Assembly (NCBI RefSeq): GCF_029893805.1
Contig: NZ_JARXYP010000002.1
Span: forward strand, 8,680,001 to 8,744,000
Direction: 5' to 3'
DNA: 64,000 nt
From: Streptomyces sp. SAI-135
GTDB lineage: Bacteria > Actinomycetota > Actinomycetes > Streptomycetales > Streptomycetaceae
Every line of letters begins with the position of its first letter. Within the stretch, counting starts at the first letter, position 1. Below the pieces are notes generated by a model, which searched no databases, was not told the origin of the DNA, and saw nothing but the letters and a program-made list of their open reading frames with translations. A program made the position numbers and the translations under genes. Shown in pieces: positions 17,155 through 25,424 of this stretch.

Positions 17155-17171
17155 AAGGTTAGGCTAACCTT
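17155..17171. promoter_or_regulatory. Iron box (DmdR/DtxR operator)
   Basis: AAGGTTAGGCTAACCTT is a perfect 17-base palindrome around one base and matches the actinobacterial iron-repressor operator consensus. It lies six bases before the GTG of the ABC ATPase, overlapping the probable -10 and transcription start, so ferrous iron bound to DmdR should shut off the importer operon. Confidence 0.92.
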
Positions 17172-17176
17172 CGTTC

Positions 17177-18025
17177 GTGAGTTCTGGTGAAGAGACAACC
17201 GAGCTGAACGCGCGGGGCATGACCGTGGCCTACGACGGCACGGACGTCGTCCACGACGCGGCCATCACGCTCCGCCCCGGCGACGTGACCGCACTCGTCG
17301 GCCCCAACGGCAGCGGCAAGTCCACCCTGCTGCGCACGCTCGCACGCCTCCAGCGCGCCCGCACCGGCACGCTCACCCTGGACACCGACGCCACCGGCCC
17401 CGCCGACGGACTCGCCCTCACCGCCCGTGAGTTCGCGCGCCGCGTGGCGCTGCTGACCCAGGGCCGGCCCACGCCGAGCGGACTGACCGTGCGGGACATC
17501 GTGGAGTTCGGCCGCTACCCCTACCGCGGGCGCTGGGGCCGGGCGGACCCGGACGGTCCGGCGGCCGTACAGCACGCGCTGGCCCTGACGGACGTCGAGG
17601 ACCTCGCCGACCGGGGAGCCGAACACCTCTCCGGCGGCCAGCTCCAGCGCGTGTGGCTCGCGAGCTGCCTCGCCCAGGACACCGGCGTCCTCCTCCTCGA
17701 CGAACCCACCACCTACCTCGACCTGCGCTACCAGGTCGAACTCCTCGACCTGATCCGGGACCTCGCCGACGACCACCGCATCGCCGTCGGCGTCGTCCTG
17801 CACGACCTCGACCAGGCGGCCGCCGTCGCCGACCGCGTCGCCCTGCTGCACGCGGGCCGGATCGTCGCCGACGGCACGCCCGCCGACGTCCTGACCGCCG
17901 ACCGCCTCAGCGACGTCTACGGCATCCGCGTCGACGTGGACACCGACCCCCTGACAGGCCGGCTGCGCACCCGCGCGGTCGGCCGCCACCACGCCCGCAC
18001 CGAAAGGCTCAGTGCCACCTCATGA
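17177..18025 (+). CDS. Siderophore ABC importer ATPase (FecE/FepC type)
   Basis: A 282-residue ATPase that powers ferric-siderophore uptake. Motifs are Walker A GPNGSGKST (42-50), signature LSGGQLQR (151-158) and Walker B LLLDEP with Asp175-Glu176; the helix LTQGRPTPSG preceding is typical of the family. The GTG start sits almost at the iron box, giving a nearly leaderless mRNA; an internal ATG at 17219 (MTVAYDGTDVV) is an alternative. The stop overlaps the start of the binding-protein gene (ATGA). The three-gene order ATPase, lipoprotein, permease with an iron box upstream identifies an iron importer; the siderophore is unknown. Confidence 0.93.
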   Translation: MSSGEETTELNARGMTVAYDGTDVVHDAAITLRPGDVTALVGPNGSGKSTLLRTLARLQRARTGTLTLDTDATGPADGLALTAREFARRVALLTQGRPTPSGLTVRDIVEFGRYPYRGRWGRADPDGPAAVQHALALTDVEDLADRGAEHLSGGQLQRVWLASCLAQDTGVLLLDEPTTYLDLRYQVELLDLIRDLADDHRIAVGVVLHDLDQAAAVADRVALLHAGRIVADGTPADVLTADRLSDVYGIRVDVDTDPLTGRLRTRAVGRHHARTERLSATS

Positions 18026-18990
18026 GACCCCCCCTGATCGCCCTCGCCGCCGTGTGCGCCGCCCTCGCCCTCGCCGGCTGCGGCACGACCGAACCCGCCG
18101 CTACGGACACGAAGCCCAGCACCCGGAGCATCACCCTCACCGACGCCACCGGCGCCCAGGTGAAGCTCGACGGGCCCGCCGAGAAGGTCGTCGCCACCGA
18201 GTGGGACGTCGTCGAGCACCTCGTCTCGCTCGGCGTGGCCCCCGTCGGTGTCGCCGACGTCAAGGGCTACACCGCCTGGGACGCCTCCGCCCCGCTGACC
18301 GGCACACCCAAGGACATCGGCACCCGCGGCGAGCCCAGCACGGACACCATCGCCTCGCTCTCCCCGGACCTCATCGTCGCCACCACCGACCTGACCCCCG
18401 CCGTCGTCACACAACTGCGAAAGATCGCCCCCGTCCTGGAGATCCAGTCCGCCGACGCCTCCGACCAGATCGGCCGGATGAAGAAGAACCTCGACCTCAT
18501 CGCCGAGGCCACCGGCACCACCACCAGGGCCACGGAGGTGAAGCAGGGCTTCGACGCCAAGATCGCCGAGGGGAAGAAGGCACTCGCCGACGCCGGGCTC
18601 GCCGGCCACGAGATCGCCTTCGCCGACGGTTACGTCGCCTCCAACCAGGTCTCGATACGGCCGTACACCAGCGGCTCCCTGATCGGCGACGTCAACGAGG
18701 CCCTCGGTCTCAAGAACGCCTGGACCGTCAAGGGCGACGCGAAGTACGGGCTCGCCACCACCGACGTCGAGGGCCTGACCGGACTCGGCGACGTGACCTT
18801 CGCCTACATCGGCAACGACAGCGAGAGCGACCCGTTCACGGCCGACCTCGCCAAGAACGCCGTGTGGAAGGGCCTGCCGTTCGTGAAGAAGGGCGACGTG
18901 CACCGACTGCCCGACGGCATCTGGATGTTCGGCGGACCCACCTCCATGGAGGCGTACGTCGACGCCCTGGTCGCCGCCCTCGCCAAGTAG
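18022..18990 (+). CDS. Siderophore-binding lipoprotein (FecB/FepB type)
   Basis: A 322-residue periplasmic-type binding protein anchored as a lipoprotein: signal peptide 1-19 with lipobox LAGC and Cys20. The mature domain starts with a Thr-rich linker and follows the two-lobed helical-backbone fold of iron-complex binding proteins (VVATEWDVVEHLVSLGVAPVG split as two strands, then LSPDLIVATTD and DGIWMFGGPTSMEAYVDAL at the end). It overlaps the ATPase stop by four bases and is followed four bases later by the permease. Confidence 0.93.
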   Translation: MRPPLIALAAVCAALALAGCGTTEPAATDTKPSTRSITLTDATGAQVKLDGPAEKVVATEWDVVEHLVSLGVAPVGVADVKGYTAWDASAPLTGTPKDIGTRGEPSTDTIASLSPDLIVATTDLTPAVVTQLRKIAPVLEIQSADASDQIGRMKKNLDLIAEATGTTTRATEVKQGFDAKIAEGKKALADAGLAGHEIAFADGYVASNQVSIRPYTSGSLIGDVNEALGLKNAWTVKGDAKYGLATTDVEGLTGLGDVTFAYIGNDSESDPFTADLAKNAVWKGLPFVKKGDVHRLPDGIWMFGGPTSMEAYVDALVAALAK

Positions 18991-18994
18991 CGCC

Positions 18995-21061
18995 ATGACC
19001 GTCACCGCATCCGCCGCACCCGCCGGCTCACCGACCGTCGTCGCCAGGACGCGGGCGAGCGCGGTGACGGCCGCGCTCGTCGTCCTGGTCGTCGTGCTCG
19101 CGATCATCGACATCACCCAGGGCACGGCGGCGGTCGGCGCGTCCGAGGTGTTCAAGGCGCTCACCGGGCGCGCCGAGCCCGGCGACGCCTCCGTCGTGAT
19201 CGCCTCACGTCTTCCGCGGGCCGCGGCGGGCCTCCTGGTCGGCGCCGCGCTCGGCATGGCCGGAGCGGCCCTGCAGGCCGTCAGCCGCAACGCGCTCGCC
19301 GCGCCCGACACCCTGGCCGTGAACGCCGGTTCGTACCTGGCGCTGGGGCTGCTCTCCGCCACCGGCGTGTCCCTGCCGCTGCTCGCGTCCTCCGGCGTGG
19401 CGTTCGCCGGTGGCCTGGCCGCCGCGGCCGTGGTCCTGTCCCTGTCCGGACTGGGCGCGGGCACCGTCCGCCTCGTCCTCGCGGGCAGCGCCCTCACTCT
19501 CGGGCTCACCTCGCTCACCGAGGGCCTCCTCCTGCTGTTCCCGCAGGAGACCAACGGCCTCTACCAGTGGAGCCAGGGCAGCATCAGCCAGAACGGCTTC
19601 GACGGCGTCGTACAGATGGCCCCTGTCGCCGCGCTCGCCCTGCTCGGCCTGCTGCTGGTGGCGCGGCGGGTCGACGCCCTGGCCCTCGGCGACCAGGCCG
19701 CACACGGCCTCGGCGTCCCGGTCCGCGCCACCCGGATCACGGTCGTGGCCCTCGCCGCGCTGCTCTCCGCCGCGGCCGTCACCCTCGCCGGTCCCGTGGG
19801 ATTCGTCGGCCTGTGCGCACCCGCGCTCCTACGACCGCTCGCGCGCCGCATCCGCCCCCTGGTCCGCATCCGGCTGGGGCTGCCCGTGGCCGGACTGCTC
19901 GGTGCCGCCCTGGTGCTCGGCGCGGACGTGCTGCTGCGCGCGACGGTCGCCGCCGACGCCGCGGTCGCCGTGCCCACCGGTGTGGTCACCAGTCTCCTGG
20001 GCGCGCTCTTCCTCGTCGGCATGGCGCGACGGGTCCGCGACACGGCCACCGCGAGCGCACCGGAGCGGATGCGCATCGTCGGCCGGGCCGCCCACCTGGT
20101 CACGGTCGCGGTCCTGGTCGCCGTCCTCCTCGCCGTGGCGGTGGCGGGAGTGCTCCTGGGCGACACCAAGCTGCTGCTGGGGGACGTCGTCAACTGGGCG
20201 CGGGGTACGGCCGTCCCGTCGGTCTCGTTCGTGCTGGACACCCGCGTGCCACGGGTCCTGGCGGCGCTGCTCGCCGGTGCCGCCCTGGCCCTGTCCGGCA
20301 CCCTGGTCCAGGCCGTCACCCGCAACCCGCTCGCCGAACCGGGCATCCTCGGCGTCTCGGGGGGCGCGGCGCTCGGCGCCGTCCTGCTCGTCACCACGGC
20401 GTCCTCGCCCGGCTCCTGGGCCGTGGCCGGCGCGGCGTTCGCGGGAGCCGCGGTCACCGCCTCGGTCGTCTTCGGCCTGGCCGCGCGCGGCGGGTTCGGG
20501 CACAACCGGCTGGTCCTCGTCGGCGTAGGGGTGTCCGCCGCCACCAGCGCCCTCATCAGCCTGCTGATCGTGCTGACGGACCCCTTCAACGCCACCAAAG
20601 CCCTGACCTGGCTGTCCGGTTCCACCTACGGTCGTACCCTGCCCGACAGCCTGCCCGTCGCCGGTGCTCTCCTGCTGGGCGTCGCCGTGGCCGCGGTCCG
20701 TCGCACCGAACTCGACCTGGTCTCCCTCGACGACGCCACCCCCGCGCTCCTGGGCCTGCGCCCGGGGCCGGCCCGCCTCGGCTTCCTCGCCACCGCCGTA
20801 CTGCTCAGCGCCACCGCGGTGGCCGCGGCGGGCACCATCTCCTTCGTCGGCCTGATCGCCCCGCACGCGGCCCGCGCCCTGGTCGGCCGCCGCCACGCCC
20901 GCGTCCTGCCGACGGCGACCCTCCTCGGCGCGGCCCTCGTGTGCGCGGCCGACCTTCTGGGCCGCACCGTCATCGCGCCGGCCCAGCTCGGCGCGGGCCT
21001 GATGACAGCGCTCATCGGTACGCCGTACTTCCTGTACCTGCTGGTGCGGACGCGGCGCTGA
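18995..21061 (+). CDS. Fused FecCD-type siderophore permease (FhuB-like)
   Basis: A 688-residue permease in which two homologous FecCD halves are joined end to end, about 1-345 and 360-688, each with roughly ten helices. Both halves show the family loop: RNALAAPDTLAVNAGSYLAL in the first and RNPLAEPGILGVSGGAALGA in the second. The join is a short polar segment (RRVRDTATASAPERMRI). Fused permeases are the FhuB arrangement, so one polypeptide forms the whole channel for the 17177 ATPase. The stop is only 50 bases from the stop of the convergent TetR gene. Confidence 0.93.
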   Translation: MTVTASAAPAGSPTVVARTRASAVTAALVVLVVVLAIIDITQGTAAVGASEVFKALTGRAEPGDASVVIASRLPRAAAGLLVGAALGMAGAALQAVSRNALAAPDTLAVNAGSYLALGLLSATGVSLPLLASSGVAFAGGLAAAAVVLSLSGLGAGTVRLVLAGSALTLGLTSLTEGLLLLFPQETNGLYQWSQGSISQNGFDGVVQMAPVAALALLGLLLVARRVDALALGDQAAHGLGVPVRATRITVVALAALLSAAAVTLAGPVGFVGLCAPALLRPLARRIRPLVRIRLGLPVAGLLGAALVLGADVLLRATVAADAAVAVPTGVVTSLLGALFLVGMARRVRDTATASAPERMRIVGRAAHLVTVAVLVAVLLAVAVAGVLLGDTKLLLGDVVNWARGTAVPSVSFVLDTRVPRVLAALLAGAALALSGTLVQAVTRNPLAEPGILGVSGGAALGAVLLVTTASSPGSWAVAGAAFAGAAVTASVVFGLAARGGFGHNRLVLVGVGVSAATSALISLLIVLTDPFNATKALTWLSGSTYGRTLPDSLPVAGALLLGVAVAAVRRTELDLVSLDDATPALLGLRPGPARLGFLATAVLLSATAVAAAGTISFVGLIAPHAARALVGRRHARVLPTATLLGAALVCAADLLGRTVIAPAQLGAGLMTALIGTPYFLYLLVRTRR

Positions 21062-21112
21062 CGACAAGTGGTTTCCTCGACGAGTCGGACCGGCGCTACG
21101 GCTCGTGTCCGC

Positions 21113-21760
21113 TCACACCCGCGAGGCCGCGACGGTGGACAGAGAGGGCAGGGATGCGTGGGATGCGGTGAGGAGGGCGCCGTGCACGGCTGAGGACGCC
21201 GCCCTGTCGGCATAGCGGGCGGTGTCCGCAGGCCACACGTCACGCTCCTGGTGGATCAGGAGACTGACCGCGCCGTGCACGGCGGAACACAGCAGTCTGG
21301 CGGTTTCGGTGGGACTCTCCACAGGCACTCCCGCGTCGACGCAGGCCGTGACCTTGTCCCGGAAGTAACGGAAACACGCGTCCGCGTTCTGGCGGCTGGC
21401 CTCGGTGGCCTCACCGTCCATCACCAGCCGGTACTGGGAGGGATGGCGCAGTCCGAACGTGATGTAGGCGACGCAGGTCTCGTGGAGAGCCGTCACCGGA
21501 TCCGGGACCCCCCGGGACACCGCTTCCAACTCGACGAACAGTGAACTCCACACCCGCAGGCATGTCGCGTGGACGAGTTCCCGCTTCGACGCGAAGTGGA
21601 GATAGACGGCCGGTGGGGTGACCCGCGCGCTGGTCGCCACGGCGCGGATCGTCAGGGCGTCGACGCCACCGTCCTCGAGCAGTCGGCCGGCGATGTCGAG
21701 CAGCTGCTCGCGCAGCAGGCCGCCCTGGCCCTTGGCGGCACGTACGCGGGAGCCGGTCAC
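21113..21760 (-). CDS. TetR-family regulator
   Basis: A 215-residue repressor with an N-terminal HTH (about 16-62: LLDIAGRLLEDGGVDALTIR, then PPAVYLHFASKREL, which is the classical recognition-helix end) and a helical ligand domain of the WHG/AcrR kind. It is downstream of the thioesterase, 28 bases away on the same strand, and probably in the same transcript. The nested inverted repeat at 22208-22242 is the best candidate operator. The ligand is unknown; a drug or fatty-acyl compound would fit the neighbours. Confidence 0.85.
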   Translation of the reverse strand: MTGSRVRAAKGQGGLLREQLLDIAGRLLEDGGVDALTIRAVATSARVTPPAVYLHFASKRELVHATCLRVWSSLFVELEAVSRGVPDPVTALHETCVAYITFGLRHPSQYRLVMDGEATEASRQNADACFRYFRDKVTACVDAGVPVESPTETARLLCSAVHGAVSLLIHQERDVWPADTARYADRAASSAVHGALLTASHASLPSLSTVAASRV

Positions 21761-21788
21761 GACAGGAGGCCTCCGGGGGAGGGCGGCA

Positions 21789-22193
21789 TCAGGATGTCTT
21801 CGCTTTGACGGCGGTGACCACCTGGGTCACCCGGGCGCAGAGGTCGCCTGCGGCGTCGTGCACGTCGACCTCGATGACGGTGTTGCGGCCCACGCGCAGG
21901 GGCCGGGCTGTCGCGACGACGTCTGTGTGTGCCGGCCGGAGGAAGTGCGTGGTCGACTCCACGGTGGCCGGTGCGGCGCCGGCCGGACCGTTGAGGGCGG
22001 CGCACACGGCACCACTGACATCGGCGAGTCCCATCAGCGCGCCGCCATGGAGGCCGCCGCCCACCGTGGAGAGCGAGTGATCGTGCGCCAGCCTGGCTCG
22101 AACGCCGGCTGCCGTCATCTCGTCGAACACGACTCCGAGGGTCTTGGCGTACGGCGCGAGCGCGTAGACGTCCTCGGCTGCGAGTGTGGGCAC
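21789..22193 (-). CDS. PaaI-type hotdog thioesterase
   Basis: A 134-residue hotdog-fold acyl-CoA thioesterase. The signature LHGGALMGLADVSGAV (about 48-63) is the PaaI/4HBT helix with Gly and Asp catalytic positions; VESTTHFLRPA and the strand TVIEVDVHDAAG follow as in the family. It lies between the MFS gene and TetR on the same strand. Hydrolysis of aryl- or fatty-acyl-CoA is the family expectation. Confidence 0.88.
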   Translation of the reverse strand: MPTLAAEDVYALAPYAKTLGVVFDEMTAAGVRARLAHDHSLSTVGGGLHGGALMGLADVSGAVCAALNGPAGAAPATVESTTHFLRPAHTDVVATARPLRVGRNTVIEVDVHDAAGDLCARVTQVVTAVKAKTS

Positions 22194-22207
22194 GGGAGGC
22201 TCCCATC

Positions 22208-22242
22208 TGAGTTAGGGGCGATAAGTTATCGACGTTAACTCA
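22208..22242. promoter_or_regulatory. Nested inverted repeat before the thioesterase-tetR genes
   Basis: TGAGTTA (22208-22214) pairs with TAACTCA (22236-22242), and inside them CGATAAGTTATCG (22219-22231) is itself a perfect dyad. The site lies 15-49 bases upstream of the thioesterase start and touches the MFS stop codon. It suits a TetR operator; it could also act as a hairpin after the MFS gene. Confidence 0.6.
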
Positions 22243-23652
22243 GCTCGTCAACCGGGTGGTTGCCTTGTCGACGGGTGTGGAGCCGACGTCGCCCAACGAC
22301 CGGTCGGCCAGGCACAGGACCAGGAAGACGGCGGCCACCCCGATGAGCGGCCAGGCCATGGAGTGCAGTCCTGAACTGGTGGCGCCGTCCCGGAAGGACA
22401 CGGCGCTCGCCGCCGCCGCGAACAGGGCGCCGACGTACATGAACGTGCGCAGCAGTCCCGCGGACGAGCCCATGCGGGCCGGGTCGGCCTGTGCGTAGAG
22501 GGCATTCTGGTTGGCCAGCCCGATCAGCCCGTGCGGGATGCCGACGACCGCGCTGAGCACGACGAGCAGCCAGACGGGACTGTCGCTGCGCAGGAGCAAC
22601 AACGCTCCGCAGCCGACGCATTGGAAGAGTGCCCCGGTGACGAGTTTGCCCCGCACCCGGCCTCGGCGCCCCGTGAGCGCGGTGACACCGATGGCCGTCG
22701 CCGACAGGGGCAGCAGAAGCAGCCCGGCCTGCGGCGCGCTGAGTCCCCGGCCCTCTTGGAGCCACTGGCTGTAGCCGTAGAAGAAGGCGTACGACGTGGT
22801 GTAGGCGAGGCACTGCCGGGTGAAGGTGGCCAGCAGCGGTGCGTTCCCGCCGAGGAGGCGCAGGTCTATGAACGGCTGGGTGACGCCGAGTTCGCGGCGG
22901 ACGAACACCGCGCCCGAGGCCAGGCCGAGCACCGGCAGGTACCAGTGTGCGGCCGCCGGGTTCATCAGGAAGAGCATGAACGTGGTCAGTGATCCTGCGA
23001 ACCAGAGCATGCCCGGTACGTCGATGTGTGGTGTCCCGGCCGAGGCCCTGATGCGCGGCAGCCACAGCGCGCCCAGGACGAGACACATGAGCGACAGTGG
23101 CACGTTGATGCCGAAGATCAGGTGCCAGCCGCCCGTGCCGATCAGCAGGCCGCCGAGAGCCGGGCCCGCGACCGCGGTGACCTGGTTGGCGATCGACAGC
23201 GCGGCCAGGACGCCACTCGGGTTCTGCCGGCCCGTGCGCTCGGACTCGGAGCGCAGCAGCGACATGGACGCGGGGAAGGCCGCCGAGGTGCCGAATCCGA
23301 GGAGGACGCGGGAGGCGACCAGGACCCACAGGGTCGGAGCGAGAGTGCCGAGCAGTCCGGCCAGGCCGGCCAGCGCCGTCCCCAGCAGATACAGCCGACG
23401 CGGACCGAAGGCGTCGACGAGTCGGCCGATGACGGGCTGGCCGACGGCGGTCGCGAGGTAGAGGCCGGAGACGAGCCATGCGGTCTGCGAGGGCGGCACG
23501 CCGAAGGCGTGGCCGATGGGGACCAACGCGACCGCGAGCATGGAGGAGTTGACGGGGTTGAGAACCGAGCCCAGGATCATCGGTGCGATCAGGCGACGGT
23601 CGAAGCCGCCCTGCTCCGCCCGGCGCCGTCCGCGCGCGGCTGTACGCGTCAC
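22240..23652 (-). CDS. MFS drug transporter (EmrB/QacA-like)
   Basis: A 470-residue proton-driven exporter with about fourteen hydrophobic segments. Early motifs are SSMLAVALVPIGHAFGVPPS (helix 1), LVSGLYLATAVGQPVIGRL (motif A region) and RVLLGFGTSAAFPAS. The GTG at 23652 overlaps the MarR stop (GTGA), so the two genes are coupled; the longer in-frame extension in the MarR gene is a shadow. MarR-MFS pairs generally confer resistance to an aromatic toxin. Substrate unknown. Confidence 0.87.
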   Translation of the reverse strand: MTRTAARGRRRAEQGGFDRRLIAPMILGSVLNPVNSSMLAVALVPIGHAFGVPPSQTAWLVSGLYLATAVGQPVIGRLVDAFGPRRLYLLGTALAGLAGLLGTLAPTLWVLVASRVLLGFGTSAAFPASMSLLRSESERTGRQNPSGVLAALSIANQVTAVAGPALGGLLIGTGGWHLIFGINVPLSLMCLVLGALWLPRIRASAGTPHIDVPGMLWFAGSLTTFMLFLMNPAAAHWYLPVLGLASGAVFVRRELGVTQPFIDLRLLGGNAPLLATFTRQCLAYTTSYAFFYGYSQWLQEGRGLSAPQAGLLLLPLSATAIGVTALTGRRGRVRGKLVTGALFQCVGCGALLLLRSDSPVWLLVVLSAVVGIPHGLIGLANQNALYAQADPARMGSSAGLLRTFMYVGALFAAAASAVSFRDGATSSGLHSMAWPLIGVAAVFLVLCLADRSLGDVGSTPVDKATTRLTS

Positions 23653-24131
23653 GCCTGCGCCACCCTGTCGAGCAGCGCCATGGCGGTGATGACCGCCCGG
23701 ACCTCCTCCTCGGTGCCGTGCTCCTGAAGGGCCCGGGCGAGCCACACCTGATGGGCGAGGCGTTCGCCCTTGCGCCGTTCGTGCCCCCGGGCGGTGAGTG
23801 AGACCAGTTGTCGGCGTCCGTCCTCGGGGTCCGGACTGCGCGAGACGAGCCCGGCCGCTTCCAGGGCGACGACGGTCTTGGCCATCGACTGGGGCCGTAC
23901 GCCCTCTGCGGCGGCGAGATCGCTGGCGGAGGCGGGACCGTTCCTGGCGAGACGGCGCAGAACGGAACTCTGCGGCGGAGACGGTTCCTTCTCCGCGCCC
24001 TGGTCCCGGCCCGCCGATTCCTCGGCCGCCTCGAGGGCGCGCAGCTTGCGGCGGAGCCGGCCTACCACCACCCAGATGTCACCGGCCGCCTGAACGGCTG
24101 CCTCGGTCAAGGGGATTTCGTCCGCTGGCAT
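23649..24131 (-). CDS. MarR-family regulator
   Basis: A 160-residue winged-helix repressor with DNA-binding helices VLRRLARNGPASASDLA and VRPQSMAKTVVALEAAGLV, wing DPEDGRRQLVSLTARG (about 55-120). Of the two adjacent ATG codons, the second at 24131 has the better spacing from GAGG. It starts the MarR-MFS pair. The perfect nine-base inverted repeat at 24148-24183 just upstream is the likely autoregulatory operator. It should bind a small phenolic ligand that induces the MFS exporter. Confidence 0.87.
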   Translation of the reverse strand: MPADEIPLTEAAVQAAGDIWVVVGRLRRKLRALEAAEESAGRDQGAEKEPSPPQSSVLRRLARNGPASASDLAAAEGVRPQSMAKTVVALEAAGLVSRSPDPEDGRRQLVSLTARGHERRKGERLAHQVWLARALQEHGTEEEVRAVITAMALLDRVAQA

Positions 24132-24147
24132 CATTTCCTCAGAATAA

Positions 24148-24183
24148 TTAGACAGCTCAGGCTGTACAACCTTGGCTGTCTAA
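24148..24183. promoter_or_regulatory. MarR operator candidate
   Basis: TTAGACAGC (24148-24156) and GCTGTCTAA (24175-24183) are perfect inverted repeats 18 bases apart. An inner pair ACAGC (24152-24156) and GCTGT (24161-24165) makes an overlapping shorter dyad. The site starts 16 bases upstream of the MarR start, between it and the convergent-free gap to the 24235 gene. Confidence 0.65.
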
Positions 24184-24234
24184 ATGCGCGCGCAGCATCC
24201 GCACCTGCTCGTCGTGTGTGTGGTCGATGGTGGG

Positions 24235-25092
24235 TCACCGCCGGGGGACCTCCGGCGCGCGGACCTGCGCTTCGAGAAATCGCTGGACCGTGGGAAGCAC
24301 CGCGAAGTGGTTGTGGCCGGCGCCGGGCACGATGTCGAGACGTGCGTCGATGCCGTGAGCGCGCCAGTTGGCGCGCAGCGCGTTGATGCGTCCGACGCGG
24401 TCGGTCCCCGTGGCCCCGGACAAAGTCCCGTTGTCCGGGGCGAGTTCGGTCGCGTCGGTGTCGTTCTCGCCGACGACGAGTTGCACCGGAAGGCCCCGCA
24501 GGGCTGCCGCGTCGGCGGCGGTACCGAACTGGTCCTTCAAGTCGGCCGTGCCGTGCCACCACGTCGTCGTGGGGTCGAGGAGGGTGACGCGCCCGGGGGC
24601 GCCCACCGACAGGCTCGCCAGCCGGTGGGGGTGCAGGTAGGCGAAACGGTGGGCGAACTGACCGCCGCCGGAGAAGCCGTGGAGGTGGAAGCGGTTGGTG
24701 CGCACATGCCAGCGGGCCGCGGCCTCGTCGACCATGGCGAGGAGGATCTCGTCGGGGCGGAATCCGGCAGGAGAGAGGAGCTTGTAGCTGTCCACGTCGT
24801 TCGGGCCGGTGATCCCGGCGGGGAAGAGCGGGGCGAGGACGACGCAGCTGTGGCGTTCGGAGAAGTCGCCGAACGCGTCGCGGAGTGTCTCGGCGCGGCG
24901 CCGCGTTCCGTGGACGGTGACCACCAGCGGGAGGGGCGGGCCGTCGGGGGCGTGCCCGGTGGGGACGTAGAGGCAGTAGGAGAAGCGGGGGTCGTCGGCG
25001 AGGGCGAAGAAGGCTGTGCGGCCGGTGAGGAAAGTGATTCCGGGGTGCCCGGCGGGCAGGTCCCAGGGAGCCAGGGGGCGTTCGACGGTCAT
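24235..25092 (-). CDS. Intracellular alpha/beta-hydrolase of AtuA module 1
   Basis: A 285-residue cytoplasmic hydrolase (PHB-depolymerase/esterase-like). Motifs are the oxyanion VTVHGTRR, nucleophile elbow HGFSGGGQFAHRF and a C-terminal His in GAGHNHF, with LVVGENDTDATEL as the Asp strand. The ATG at 25092 overlaps the DUF4387 stop. It lies last in the operon MFS-AtuA, DUF4387, hydrolase. The second module has a secreted hydrolase at the equivalent end, so both modules pair AtuA proteins with an esterase. Confidence 0.83.
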   Translation of the reverse strand: MTVERPLAPWDLPAGHPGITFLTGRTAFFALADDPRFSYCLYVPTGHAPDGPPLPLVVTVHGTRRRAETLRDAFGDFSERHSCVVLAPLFPAGITGPNDVDSYKLLSPAGFRPDEILLAMVDEAAARWHVRTNRFHLHGFSGGGQFAHRFAYLHPHRLASLSVGAPGRVTLLDPTTTWWHGTADLKDQFGTAADAAALRGLPVQLVVGENDTDATELAPDNGTLSGATGTDRVGRINALRANWRAHGIDARLDIVPGAGHNHFAVLPTVQRFLEAQVRAPEVPRR

Positions 25093-25421
25093 GCGGGCTG
25101 CTCCTTGTCCGCGGTGCTCACGGCGAGGTCCATCAACGGGCCGTACTGCTGGCCCGCGTAGCAGTCGCTGTCGCGCAGGTCGCCCTGGACTGTCGGCCGG
25201 GGGAGGGAGACCTTCACGGCGAGCGCCAGCGGGTGGTTGACGAGCAGGATGTCGGCGGGGTCGGTGCCGTAGAGGTCGGCGAAGAGTTCCCTGTTGAGGA
25301 AGCCGCTGGCGACGAGGGCGTCGTAAGCGGCCTGGTCGTGGCACATGAAGTCGAAGGTGAGGGTGAAGGGGCCGGCGTTCTTGGAGCGCACGAGGGAGCA
25401 GTAGTCGAGCAGCGTGGTCAT
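25089..25421 (-). CDS. DUF4387 protein (AtuA partner, copy 1)
   Basis: A 110-residue DUF4387 protein starting MTTLLDYCSLVRSKNAGPF. The segment RSKNAGPF(T/W) and KVSLPRP are shared with the second copy at 44535. The family is found almost only beside AtuA/DUF1446 proteins and is thought to form a complex with them; its biochemical function is undescribed. It starts three bases after the AtuA reading frame ends and overlaps the hydrolase start. Confidence 0.9.
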   Translation of the reverse strand: MTTLLDYCSLVRSKNAGPFTLTFDFMCHDQAAYDALVASGFLNRELFADLYGTDPADILLVNHPLALAVKVSLPRPTVQGDLRDSDCYAGQQYGPLMDLAVSTADKEQPA

Positions 25422-25424
25422 GGG

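Noticed and set aside
22208..22242. The nested dyad as only a transcription terminator for the MFS gene
   Set aside because: It lies too near the thioesterase start and contains a palindromic centre typical of an operator; a dual role cannot be excluded.
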